Positions 9,236-18,492 are shown, counted from the stretch's first letter. The stretch: 64,000 nucleotides of DNA from Durusdinium trenchii (GCA_963970005.1 CAXAMN010008513.1:146169-210168); one strand, 5' to 3'. Made by a program: numbers and translations. Notes: generated by a model not told the origin, from the sequence alone.

Positions 9236-12200
9236 ATGAGTGGTCAGCAAAGAAGACAGCGAGATAGACAAGAAGGTGAACAACCAGTTGATGTCCCCAT
9301 ACCTCCTTCTCCTCCACGTGCAGCGAATGGAGCAAGTCCAGGAACTCCCTCCTCTGGCTCCAACAACTATCGTGGATTGGATAGTGGCTTGGCAAAGGCC
9401 GCACCATCGGCCGAGGGGCTAACGCAAAGTGGCTATCGCAGCTACAGAAGACGATTGGAATTGTATGCCCTGCAGTGTCGTCGACGCTCAACGGACGCTG
9501 AGATTGAAGGTGCTCTTTTGGTCATCAGCCTCCTCAAGGACACTGTTTGGGATGCAGCAGAACAAATAGATTTGAAAGAAATCACCAGTGGAACAAATCC
9601 GTTCGCACCTTTGTTCACTATGATGGACCAGCTATTTCAATATGGAGAACAAATTGAGGTTCCATATCGGTGTGAAGAGTTCTTTCAAAGCTTCAATCGT
9701 CAGAAGGGAGAAGAAATGCAAGCATACCTCATTCGCCACCGCACTGCTTTGAAGAAACTTCGAGAGGTAAAGATCGACATTCCACCACTTCTTGCTGGAT
9801 GGCATTTGTTGACCCGAAGTGGAACTCCAAAATGGACACACGTGCAAGTGAAAGCATTGTGCAAAGGCGAGCTTGACTATGAAGAAGTCCAACGAGCTTT
9901 GCTTCGAATGTTTGGTGGAGATCACAAACCAAACACCAAGGACATTGGACCTGTGGCCAAGTCATCCAAAGACGAGTTCTTCTACGAGGAAGACTATGAT
10001 GAGGAGTTCTACTACGAAGGAGAAGAAGAAGATGATTGGCATGAAATCTACTATGAAGGTGAAGAAGATGAAGAAGAAATCCCTGAGGAGCTTGAAGAGG
10101 CATACGAAAACATGGATGAAGCCTACATTTCCTACTTGGAATCACGAAAAAGAATGAAGGAACTTGCCCTGGCTCGTGGCTTCTACCCCGTCGTAGCCAT
10201 TGGTCCTGACTTCGACCATGGCAAAGGAAGCAAAAGCGAAAGAAAGGGAAGCTCAAAGGGCAAAGGAAAGAGTAAAGGAAAAGGAAAAGGCAAAGGAAAA
10301 AGCATGTTTCCTCGACGCCCAATGCATGGTCTTCGAAAGCCACCATCATCGTCGACCACGACCTCCTCCGAGTTGAGATCAACCCTGACCGGTTCCAATT
10401 CTTCTCATGGACCGAGGTTCAAACGATATCGAGTGCAAGCACAAGGTGTCAAAGAAGTTGGCGGTGAAGAGGTGACCATGGTGGAGGAACTAACGGAAGA
10501 GTGCTTTCAAGAGGACATCTTCTTTGCCACCCTTGCTCCAGGTCACGCAATTGTGGATTCAGGTGCAACAAGAACACTGGTCGGAGAAGAAGTGTGGAAA
10601 GAATGGGTCGAGCACTATGATGAAGGCCTACTTGGACCTCTCCGTACTCAGGCACAAAAGCGATCCTTCAAGTTCGGCGGCGGAGAGATGCTTGAATCCA
10701 ACTACGAAATCTCCTTCAACGCCTTGGTGAAAGGTCAAAAGTTGCCCATCACGGTTTCAGTGGTACCTGGGCACACTCCCTTCCTGTTGGCGAGACCTGT
10801 GCTGGAACAATGGGGGGTGAAACAAGACTACGCCAGTGGCAACATGAAGGTGGCTCAATCCGAATGGTTTCAACCAAGTCGGGGACAAAAAGGCCACTAT
10901 GTCTTGAACTTGTTGGAATATCATGAAGACGAACAAGAGATGAACTACATCACGGAAGAAGAGGTCTTGATCTCGACAAGTCCACTGGAAATTGAACCGC
11001 CCTGTGAGACAGAACCGTCTGACATTGCAGAGCAGATCCTCATGGAGTCCGAAGCCAATGAAGTTGAAGAGATGTCTCAACAAGTTTTGCAGCGCCTTCA
11101 ACAAGAAAGAAAATTGATCTTCTTTGAGGTCTATGTGGATGAAGGCAACCTGGCTACAGAACTGTTGAAACGCTTTCCAGACTGTGAGGTCGCCACTTTC
11201 AGCCTACCTCATTGGGACTTTGAAAAAGAAAATGACCGAAAAGCATTCCTCAAGTTGGTGAGAGAACAAAAGCCTCACTTCATCTGGTGTGCACCACCGT
11301 GTACGAAATGGTCACCAATGCAAAGGCTCAACATGATCAAGGCCGAAAAGCTAGCCTACATCCTGGAATTGCAAAAGCAAGAAGAAAAGCAACATTTGAA
11401 ACTGGTTTTGGATGTCACCGACATCTGCAACTGGGAGATCAATGCCGGCATGGCCATGGAGCATCCTCATTTAGCTATGTCATGGAAGACGAAAACCTTG
11501 GAGTCCATGGATGGTTATGATGCAATCTGCAACCGATGCAGGACCGGCTTGTGCTACTATGATCGCATGGGAAACTATGTCGGAAAGGTCAAGAAACCTA
11601 CGAGGATTCGCACAAACAGCCAAATGGTCTTTGAAGCACTTGATCTTCCATGTGAATGTCTTCCTGGAGAGCATGTTGCTATGGATGGAAAAGCAGAAAG
11701 CTTGAAGAAAATGCAAAACTACGAAAGAGGCTTCGTGAAAAGAGCAGCAAATGCCATCTATCAGGAGATGGAAGAACGATGGCGACAAAGAGAGATAGCC
11801 AAGATCTATATGGTTGAAGAGCAGGATGAGAAAAACAAAGTGAAGAATGCATCCAACATCACTGAGGAAGAGAAGAAGCTGATGAAGACCCACAGCAAGC
11901 AAAACCTACAGGTCATCAGCAAACTGCACAAGCAACTTGGACATCCAGGTGTAGATCGGATGATCAAAACGCTTAAAGATGCAGGTATGGATGAGTCTCT
12001 GATCCGATGTGCCAAAGACTACAAGTGTGAAGTATGTGAGCAACAGGCACAACGGAAATTGGAGAAACCAGCTTCACTGCCTCAGGCCAGTCACTTCAAT
12101 GAATGTTTGGAAGCCGATGTTTTTCACATCCGCTGGAATGGAGAAAAGCGAAAGGTTTTGGCCATCCTCGACATCTATTCCAAGTACGAAATCAATGCAG

Positions 12201-14857
12201 TGTTGGAGAGAGAAACTGAAGAAGCTGAATTGAAGATACTTCGTGAACAATGGCTTCAAACTTTTGGTCCTCCAGAACGATTCAGAACAGACCAGTCGGG
12301 AGCACACATGAGTCAGAAGTATCTGGACTTCTTCGACCAAAACAACATCAAGCTGATCCTCGTGCCCAAAGAAGCTCACTATAGAATGGGATCAGTGGAA
12401 AGACTCCACGCTGTGAGAAGAATGCAGCTGCTCAAAATGCAAAAAGATGAACCGAATGTACTCCTTGAAGAAGCTGTTCCAGTTGCTTGTCATCAACGAA
12501 ACCGCCTTCGTTCAGTGCATGGCAGCTCACCATACCAAATCGTTTTTGGACACAATCCTCAATCGAACGGTCTTTGTGATGAACCGCACTTGTCCAAACC
12601 GCTCGATGACACGGAACAGCACCAAAAAGATCAAGCACTTCGGTACTCAGCAGCCAAAGCATTTTATGAAGCCAACAACAACCAGCTGCTCAAACGTGCA
12701 CTTCTTGCCCGGCCACGGTCTGAACATGTGGCCGCCAGCCTTGGCGATTGGATCTACTACTGGAGACAGGGGGAAAACAAACTTGACCCTACTCGCTGGC
12801 GTGGCCCTGCATTGGTCTGCGCCATAGAGCCCCGCAAGAACGATGACGGCCGCATCCGAGCTTCTGTTTACTGGGTTGCTCACGGATCCAGTTTGGTGCG
12901 TGTTGCAAGTGAGCATATTCGTGCCGAGGTGGCTCGAGAAAGAGTTCATCGCCTGGAAACGCAACCTGACACAGCTGTTTCGAACAGTTTGGTTCATCGA
13001 GTTCGACAAGCTCTGACCCCTGTGCAGGGTCCTGTGCGTTTTCTTGATCTTGCAGGGGATCCCACCTTTTCGAATGCAAAGGCTGAAACTTCTGTCCTTT
13101 CTCTGGTACCACCAGAGACAAAGGCTGAAACTTCTGTCCCTCCTCTGGTACCACCAGAGAGTCCAGAAGTTCCAATGTCAGAACCTCAAGCCGAAGAAGA
13201 AGTGACAACAGAACATCAGCACACTGCGGCAGCAGCAGAACACAAGACAGCAGCAGCAGAAGCTAAAGCAGTTGAAGTAGAAACAAAAGAAGACCAAGAT
13301 CCAAGTGGCCGAGGAAGATCAAGAAGCCCTCCACCTCATGCCTCTCGGCACAAAGACTTTGAAAACCTGTATGAGTCCTACAACAAGGCACGTCAACTTG
13401 ATGGCCTCCCGCCTGTTTCTCGAGATGATCATCAGCTGAAAAGTCAATATGACATGCTGTATGGTGAGGAAGTTGATTGGCTGGACGAAAATTTCCTGGC
13501 CACTTCATTCAGTGAGAAGAACCTCACCAAAGAGCAGAAAGAAGAGTTCGCCGAAGCTCGCGACAAGGCTTTGGATGTCTGGTTTGAGAATCAAGCATGG
13601 CGACCAGTCGATGCCTCCGAAGCCCAACCAGGCGAAGCAGTACCAGCAAGATTTTTGCAGCGCTGGAAGCCAACAAAAGAAGGGCAGAAAGCAAACGCCC
13701 GAATCATCATACAGGGATTCAAACATCGTGATGTGCTCGAAGACACTGTAGATAAGGAAGCTCCTACTTTGTCCATGGTTGGTCGCAGCTCCATTTATCT
13801 TTTTGCAGTGGTTCGTCAGCTCAAGCTGTGGAGTGCTGATGTGAAGACTGCTTTTCAACAAGCAGACAACATCGAACAAGAAGCCCGAGTGTTCATACAG
13901 CCCTCAGCTGAGATTCGACGCCTCCTGGAGAGAAAGATTGGATTGAAACCATGGCAAATCATGCGTGCATCCAAGCCCGCTTTTGGTGATTGCAGAGCTC
14001 CAAGACAGTGGAATGCAACTGCTCATAGGTGCTTGACTGAGGAACTTGGCATGATCCCACACCCTTTGGATCGTTGTGTGTACCTCAGCATTCGAGCTGC
14101 GTATGAATCTGATCCAGCTTTCGAAGTGTTCCAATGGAATGGGGTCCCTAGCATTGTTGACGGCATTTTTGGACTCCATGTGGACGACTTCATTGGTGCT
14201 GGTGAAGGTTTCTGCAGTGAGCATGATTTGAAAAAGGAATGTCCCAATGAAGAGTGTTTCCTCAACCGCATCCTGCGTTTGGCTCAGCGTTTTCGTTTTG
14301 GTGCATGGGATTTTGGAAATGGCTCAAAGATCATCTTTTGTGGTGCTGAACTGCAACAGTCGCTAGACTACTCCACCATTTCGGTGAGTCTGGCGAACTA
14401 TGTACAAAAGGTGAAACCTATTTCATTGGACAAATCCAGGAAAACAATGACAGAGTCTCCATGCGATGAACGCGAACATCGACAGTTCCGTGCCCTCATT
14501 GGTGCGCTAGCATGGCCTGCTCATCAAAGCCTTCCGGAGTTGTGTGCAAGCGTGAGCATTTTGCAAGCATCAGCAAGCAATCCATGTGTTGGTGATTTGA
14601 ACCAAGCAAACAAGCTGCTTCGTTTTGCAAAAGAAGTTTCAAAAGATCACCAACTGTACATGCGTGGTTCATGTGCTTTTTCTGAGTTGTGCATTGGAGC
14701 CTATACCGATGCTGCCTGGGCCGTGAGACCCGACGGATCGAGCCAAGGTGGACTTTTGGTTTTCATTTGTTCGCACCAAGAGCTGGAATCCGGCAGCATG
14801 ATGCCGCTCAATGTCTTTTATTGGAAATCGCACAAGTTGGCACGTATTTGTCGGTGA
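9236..14857 (+). CDS. copia Gag-Pol polyprotein, up to an in-frame TGA
   Basis: 1873 codons from ATG 9236. A Gag-like region covers about residues 1-230, then an acidic stretch (about 240-290) and a Lys/Gly/Ser-rich stretch (about 328-360) in place of a CCHC knuckle. The aspartic protease has DSGA at 441-444. A methyltransferase-like insert spans about 628-840 (APPC at 686-689, EHP at 742-744). Integrase has the HHCC zinc site H898, H903, C931, C934 and catalytic D961, D1019, E1055 (D-58-D-35-E). A 14-residue unit (AETSV...PPE) is repeated in tandem near 1280-1310. Reverse transcriptase has D1535 and HVDD at 1648-1651. RNase H starts with D1825. The frame ends at TGA 14855-14857, between the first Asp and the catalytic Glu of RNase H. 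Confidence 0.95.
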   Translation: MSGQQRRQRDRQEGEQPVDVPIPPSPPRAANGASPGTPSSGSNNYRGLDSGLAKAAPSAEGLTQSGYRSYRRRLELYALQCRRRSTDAEIEGALLVISLLKDTVWDAAEQIDLKEITSGTNPFAPLFTMMDQLFQYGEQIEVPYRCEEFFQSFNRQKGEEMQAYLIRHRTALKKLREVKIDIPPLLAGWHLLTRSGTPKWTHVQVKALCKGELDYEEVQRALLRMFGGDHKPNTKDIGPVAKSSKDEFFYEEDYDEEFYYEGEEEDDWHEIYYEGEEDEEEIPEELEEAYENMDEAYISYLESRKRMKELALARGFYPVVAIGPDFDHGKGSKSERKGSSKGKGKSKGKGKGKGKSMFPRRPMHGLRKPPSSSTTTSSELRSTLTGSNSSHGPRFKRYRVQAQGVKEVGGEEVTMVEELTEECFQEDIFFATLAPGHAIVDSGATRTLVGEEVWKEWVEHYDEGLLGPLRTQAQKRSFKFGGGEMLESNYEISFNALVKGQKLPITVSVVPGHTPFLLARPVLEQWGVKQDYASGNMKVAQSEWFQPSRGQKGHYVLNLLEYHEDEQEMNYITEEEVLISTSPLEIEPPCETEPSDIAEQILMESEANEVEEMSQQVLQRLQQERKLIFFEVYVDEGNLATELLKRFPDCEVATFSLPHWDFEKENDRKAFLKLVREQKPHFIWCAPPCTKWSPMQRLNMIKAEKLAYILELQKQEEKQHLKLVLDVTDICNWEINAGMAMEHPHLAMSWKTKTLESMDGYDAICNRCRTGLCYYDRMGNYVGKVKKPTRIRTNSQMVFEALDLPCECLPGEHVAMDGKAESLKKMQNYERGFVKRAANAIYQEMEERWRQREIAKIYMVEEQDEKNKVKNASNITEEEKKLMKTHSKQNLQVISKLHKQLGHPGVDRMIKTLKDAGMDESLIRCAKDYKCEVCEQQAQRKLEKPASLPQASHFNECLEADVFHIRWNGEKRKVLAILDIYSKYEINAVLERETEEAELKILREQWLQTFGPPERFRTDQSGAHMSQKYLDFFDQNNIKLILVPKEAHYRMGSVERLHAVRRMQLLKMQKDEPNVLLEEAVPVACHQRNRLRSVHGSSPYQIVFGHNPQSNGLCDEPHLSKPLDDTEQHQKDQALRYSAAKAFYEANNNQLLKRALLARPRSEHVAASLGDWIYYWRQGENKLDPTRWRGPALVCAIEPRKNDDGRIRASVYWVAHGSSLVRVASEHIRAEVARERVHRLETQPDTAVSNSLVHRVRQALTPVQGPVRFLDLAGDPTFSNAKAETSVLSLVPPETKAETSVPPLVPPESPEVPMSEPQAEEEVTTEHQHTAAAAEHKTAAAEAKAVEVETKEDQDPSGRGRSRSPPPHASRHKDFENLYESYNKARQLDGLPPVSRDDHQLKSQYDMLYGEEVDWLDENFLATSFSEKNLTKEQKEEFAEARDKALDVWFENQAWRPVDASEAQPGEAVPARFLQRWKPTKEGQKANARIIIQGFKHRDVLEDTVDKEAPTLSMVGRSSIYLFAVVRQLKLWSADVKTAFQQADNIEQEARVFIQPSAEIRRLLERKIGLKPWQIMRASKPAFGDCRAPRQWNATAHRCLTEELGMIPHPLDRCVYLSIRAAYESDPAFEVFQWNGVPSIVDGIFGLHVDDFIGAGEGFCSEHDLKKECPNEECFLNRILRLAQRFRFGAWDFGNGSKIIFCGAELQQSLDYSTISVSLANYVQKVKPISLDKSRKTMTESPCDEREHRQFRALIGALAWPAHQSLPELCASVSILQASASNPCVGDLNQANKLLRFAKEVSKDHQLYMRGSCAFSELCIGAYTDAAWAVRPDGSSQGGLLVFICSHQELESGSMMPLNVFYWKSHKLARICR

Positions 14858-16411
14858 AGCTTGTCCTCAGAGGCTCAAGCAGCCGCCATTGCAGTGGACG
14901 AGCTTGAATGGTGCAAGATTTTTGTTTCCGTCATGATCGACCCCACCTTGCCGATCGAAAGTCCGGAAGCATTGAAAAAGCTTGGACCATCCCCGCTTGT
15001 GACAGATGCAAAATCTTTGTTTGATGCTGCCAAGTCCTTGTCTCCCAGCATGAAATTGAGTGAGAAAAGAACTGCGATCGAAGTGGCCATTGTGCGAGAT
15101 CGTATGAACGCTTTGTTGGGAAAATGGATGTGGGTGAACTCACACCAACAGATCTCTGACGGCTTGACAAAGCCGGCTTCCAGAGATTCCATGGCCTACA
15201 TCATGAAGCGTGGCACCCATCAACTCAAGTTCAACCCCGACTTTACAGCCTCCAAGAAAGTGTCCTCGGAAGCCAAGAAAGAAGAAAGAGAAATCCATGA
15301 AGCTTTTTCAAAAGAAATGGAAGAACAACAAGTTTTTGAAGTGGAAGAGTGGCAAAAGCATGAACAAAGTCTTTGTTTGCTTCCCAAATGCTGCAAACCT
15401 CGCAACGAGAGTGATCCTCGAAACAAATATTGCAGCAGAAGGCACTTCTATGCCCACCGTAGCTCTCAAGGACAGCAAGACGAATGGAAGAAAGCAGCTT
15501 TGTTTTCCGCAGCCATTTTGATGGCCAGCGAAGTCCCTCTCGTCGAAGGAGCGCTGGAACTTGTGGAAGAACAAGCATGGAGTGGCCCAGTGCTCATGTC
15601 CTTTTTTGTCATCATGGTCTTCGCATGGATAGGTCTTGAGAACGTGTTCTTGCGCTTTGGCATTGAAACCATCTTCTACAAGGCCTACAGCTTTGTGAAT
15701 GCCAAGTTGATGAATTGGTTCAAGAAGGAGGTGATCGAAAACGAACAGGTCACTGAGAACAACGAAGTTCCTGAGAATGACCCGGTGCTTGTGAACCAGC
15801 TCAATCCTCCGAGCCATGTCGTCTCCGCAGCTGTTCAGGCCGATGAGGTGATTCTAAATGCACTGACTTTGGCCCGTCGTCCTGGAATAGATTCAGGAAG
15901 CACGACTACGAACACAGAGTCGGATCTTCCAGATGAAGAATGGCATCGCTGGAGTCGCATGAAGGTGAGAGTTCAAAACGAGGCTGGACAAGGCCCATAT
16001 CGTCGCCTTCTATGGGAACTTGAAAACCATGATAGCAGTCTGGACTCCCAGACAAGGTGCGTGTTGCAATCTGAGAGCTTCACCACACAGCGCTGGAGGA
16101 AGTTCAGTGAATTGCTTCGAGCTCAGGACACCTCGCAATTTTCTGATGAGCAAGTATGTCAGTGGCACCGAATGTGGAATGACAACCTGGTGTTTTTGGC
16201 TGACGTGAATCGTCGCATCGTTCGTCAGAGAAATCAGATCATTGCCTTGGAACGCAATGACCGTGTTCGTGAGCAAATCTACAACGGTGAACTGGCTGAT
16301 CGAACCTGCCAGACTCCTATGACGTTTGTTGCTGGCACTCGACCAAGACGCCTGGCTGAGAGAGAACATGGTGCCTGGTACCATGTGAGTGATTTAGATG
16401 TCCTTCGTTGA
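14858..16411 (+). CDS. copia Pol C-terminal part: rest of RNase H plus long extension
   Basis: The same reading frame continues for 517 codons after the TGA, so this is the rest of the polyprotein, not a separate gene; it opens with AGC TTG TCC TCA and has no ATG at its head. LSSEAQAA supplies the RNase H Glu, and SDGLTKPA supplies a late Asp. Counted from 14861, residues 120-170 are charged and helical. Next is a possible zinc site with C172, C177, C178, C191, H195 and H199. A strong membrane-like segment follows at about 242-264 (PVLMSFFVIMVFAWIGL), with a weaker hydrophobic stretch before it. The remaining 250 residues are charged and unrecognised. Copia Pol usually ends soon after RNase H, so the tail is unusual. 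Confidence 0.85.
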   Translation, partial: SLSSEAQAAAIAVDELEWCKIFVSVMIDPTLPIESPEALKKLGPSPLVTDAKSLFDAAKSLSPSMKLSEKRTAIEVAIVRDRMNALLGKWMWVNSHQQISDGLTKPASRDSMAYIMKRGTHQLKFNPDFTASKKVSSEAKKEEREIHEAFSKEMEEQQVFEVEEWQKHEQSLCLLPKCCKPRNESDPRNKYCSRRHFYAHRSSQGQQDEWKKAALFSAAILMASEVPLVEGALELVEEQAWSGPVLMSFFVIMVFAWIGLENVFLRFGIETIFYKAYSFVNAKLMNWFKKEVIENEQVTENNEVPENDPVLVNQLNPPSHVVSAAVQADEVILNALTLARRPGIDSGSTTTNTESDLPDEEWHRWSRMKVRVQNEAGQGPYRRLLWELENHDSSLDSQTRCVLQSESFTTQRWRKFSELLRAQDTSQFSDEQVCQWHRMWNDNLVFLADVNRRIVRQRNQIIALERNDRVREQIYNGELADRTCQTPMTFVAGTRPRRLAEREHGAWYHVSDLDVLR

Positions 16412-16471
16412 AGAGGACTCTAGCCCGCTTTTTGAATTTTCTTCGACAGCCCTTGAAAACTTCCTTGGGCG
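16412..16471 (+). other. 3' untranslated leader to LTR; no clear polypurine tract
   Basis: The 60 bases between the last stop and the 3' LTR hold no long purine run next to the LTR. The junction reads CTTCCTTGGGCG. The nearest purine-rich run (GAAGAGGA) is about 55 bases upstream. Plus-strand priming therefore has no obvious canonical site. Confidence 0.6.
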
Positions 16472-16721
16472 TGTCAATGTTGCGAATGCACATGTGAGAT
16501 TTGTTTTCCATTTTGCAATGCATTTCATGATGAGAGCGGATAGATGACATTTGAGTCACACCGCAATCGAATTTCAATTCTCAAATCCGGCCGAAGGGCC
16601 CTTGAGTCACGTTCGGCGACGACCTTCGCCACCCGCTGGCATCGTGAGAAAGGACGCATCGCGGCCTTCGAGTTCTTTTTCTTTGGTTGCTTGGAACTTC
16701 GTGAGTTCAAGTACTTCGAGA
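16472..16721 (+). repeat. 3' LTR (250 bp)
   Basis: Direct copy of 8852-9101 with no mismatch found in a row-by-row comparison. It is followed directly by the GTCCC target duplication at 16722-16726. Confidence 0.95.
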
Positions 16722-16882
16722 GTCCCACTATAAAGGAGCAAGCCTTGGGCTCAGCTGGGACTTTCGCAACTGAGTTCTGCTGCTAATGGAATGTGGAAAA
16801 TAGGAGCTGATTGAACATGAGTGATTTGCTCAAATGGAGGATCTCACGTAATGTTGCAATTGCTTGTCCTTCTTCAGTCCAG

Positions 16883-17046
16883 AAGAGTCAGTTCCGTGGA
16901 GGCTTGCGGAAATATGACATGGACTTTATAGCTCCGAGCCTGGAGGTCTTCCAAGCCAACATGACTTGCTGCCGGCGGAAGCACGAGCATCAAGACTACT
17001 GTGACAAAGAAACCGCCTCTTGGAACAGCCAGAATGGCAGATCAGG
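16883..17046 (+). CDS. HET-like protein gene, exon after the copia insertion
   Basis: Follows the acceptor TCCTTCTTCAGTCCAG and starts in phase 0, the same phase in which the exon 8594-8748 ends. It reads into SLEVFQANMTCCRRKH and then CDKE, a Cys/His/Asp-rich segment I associate with the C-terminal half of this dinoflagellate HET-like family. The proposed donor GTGAAA after 17046 is uncertain. The copia element lies wholly in the preceding intron. Without it the intron would be 259 bp (103 + 156). Confidence 0.5.
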
Positions 17047-17097
17047 GTGAAATCTTGACCCCATCAGACCCGCTAAGCCCAAGGAGCATGAAAGGTC

Positions 17098-17416
17098 CAC
17101 TAGTAGCGTCCTTCGTCCTAGTAGTAAGGCCAGGAGCCCCTAGTAGCGTCCTTGCTCCTAGTAGTAAGGCCAGGAGCCCCTAGTAGCGTCCTTGCTCCTA
17201 GTAGTAAGGCCAGGAGCCCCTANNNNNNNNNNGCCCCTAGTAGCGTCCTTGCTCCTAGTAGTAAGGCCAGGAGCCCCTACTAGCGTCCTTGCTCCTAGTA
17301 GGAAGCCTCGAGGTCCTAGCAGCGTCCTTGCTCCTAGTAACAAGGCCAGGAGTCCCCAGGAGCGTCCTTGCTCCTAGTAGTAAGGCCAGGAGCCCCTAGT
17401 AGCGTCCTTGTTCCTA
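17098..17416 (+). repeat. tandem array of the 40-bp dispersed repeat, with assembly gap
   Basis: About eight units of a 40-bp motif built from two 20-mers, CTAGTAGCGTCCTTGCTCCT and AGTAGTAAGGCCAGGAGCCC. Ten Ns at 17223-17232 mark an assembly gap inside the array, so the copy number is not reliable. It lies in a proposed intron of the HET-like gene. Related copies lie at 18391, 21346, 28137, 57431, 59763 and 61556. Confidence 0.9.
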
Positions 17417-17666
17417 ATTAAGTCCCACCAAATCAAATCTCTTCAGGTGAAATGTTTGATTTCTCGCAGCTTCAGGTGGTGCTCCCAATGATTGGGCTTT
17501 GGTTCCGCTTGTTGGCGCAACAACGTGGTATAGGTGTCACAGAGAGTGGCTGGGCTGTGTTTCTAGTTTGGAAACTAATTACAGAGGTTAAGGAGTTAAG
17601 GATGGTTACTGTAAGGCTAGGAGGGAACGCTTCAATACTTCACCCCCATGTTGATGGAGCACGCAG

Positions 17667-17908
17667 GTGGGAATGAGCTGTACAACATCTATTCCACGAA
17701 CATCGAGAAGTACCTTCCGAGCAAGTTTGACTACACCCAGGTGAGCGGACCCACGGTAAACCGTCCATTGTTTGGAAGCTTGATCAAGCAGGTGGGCGCG
17801 ATTGTGGACAAGTTGAGCAACGAGGAACTAGCAAACTTCTCCTGGTTTCAAGCCGTTTTGTACTGTTTGATTTTGGTTCAGCATGTTCAAAATGAGGTGG
17901 CTCAATGA
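17667..17908 (+). CDS. HET-like protein gene, candidate C-terminal exon
   Basis: Follows GAGCACGCAG and reads ELYNIYSTNIEKYLPSKFDY, then TVNRPLFGSLIKQVGAIVDK, ending at TGA 17906-17908 or at an earlier donor. The order P-x-x-F-x-Y, then G-P-x(2)-x-R-P-L-F-G-x-L resembles, from memory, the end of the same HET-like family. The phase junction to 16883-17046 is not resolved, and a missing small exon is possible. Confidence 0.4.
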
Positions 17909-18152
17909 CTTCAGTTGGCTTCAAATGGGTCGGTATAGTGTTTTCAACTCTTGCTTTTAACTCTATTGTCTATTGAGGTATACTGCCAAGGCCCTTCATT
18001 TGATTTGACCCAAGGCCAGATTGAACTACAGAACCTAGATACCGGAACTGATGAGGTTGCATTTATGAGAGAAACTCAGTTGTCCTTCCTGGACCTGCAA
18101 AGGTGTTGGAGTGTTTACTTTGTCCGGCCATGACTTTGTCGCTTGAAATTAG

Positions 18153-18330
18153 GCTGAAATCCTCTCGATTGACATGCCACTGGAAGTGGACGAACGCCAC
18201 GGCACCGTCAGCGAAGCCTTCCGCAATGCATTGTCCTGGCCCGTGCCCACTGAGATGGCTGAGGACCCCGTGAGCAGTGTCGAATTGGGCAGCGGTCGAA
18301 GCAACGCACAATGTCACATACTGTACTGTT
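18153..18330 (+). CDS. exon-like frame, unknown
   Basis: Follows GAAATTAG and reads EILSIDMPLEVDERHGTVSE and then an acidic, Pro/Ser-rich segment. A GTGAGC after GAGGACCCC could be its donor, giving an end near 18267. It may be a further exon of the HET-like gene or of a neighbour. Confidence 0.3.
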
Positions 18331-18390
18331 TGAACCTATGACACGACAAGCACACATTGGACGAAAGATACACATTGGATGTTATATAAC

Positions 18391-18492
18391 TAGGAGCAAG
18401 GACGCTACTAGGGGCTCCTGGCCTTACTACTAGGAACAATGTTCGCTACTAGCGGCTCCTGGCATTGCTACTAGGAGCAACGACGCTACTTT
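18391..18492 (-). repeat. dispersed 40-bp repeat copy
   Basis: Two to three imperfect units (CTACTAGGGGCTCCTGGCC and related), in the opposite orientation to the array at 17.1 kb. Confidence 0.85.

Larger units (their letters stand above)
8846..16726 (+). mobile_element. copia-type (Ty1/copia) LTR retrotransposon with target-site duplication
   Basis: A complete element at 8852-16721 between 5-bp direct repeats GTCCC (8847-8851 and 16722-16726; 6 bp if the adjoining A is counted). Two 250-bp LTRs flank one long Gag-Pol frame with the order protease, integrase, reverse transcriptase, RNase H, which defines the copia superfamily. I see no difference between the LTRs, which indicates a recent insertion. 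It lies in intron 5 of the exon numbering used here (between the 8594-8748 and 16883 exons) in the same orientation as the host gene. It encodes an extra PPC-motif domain and a long C-terminal extension. One in-frame TGA at 14855 interrupts RNase H. Confidence 0.97.

Noticed and set aside
17158..17377. Recurring peptide LLVVRPGAPSSVLAPS also seen at 28.0 and 59.8 kb
   Set aside because: It is the translation of the 40-bp dispersed repeat and follows its copies in either orientation; not a protein family.
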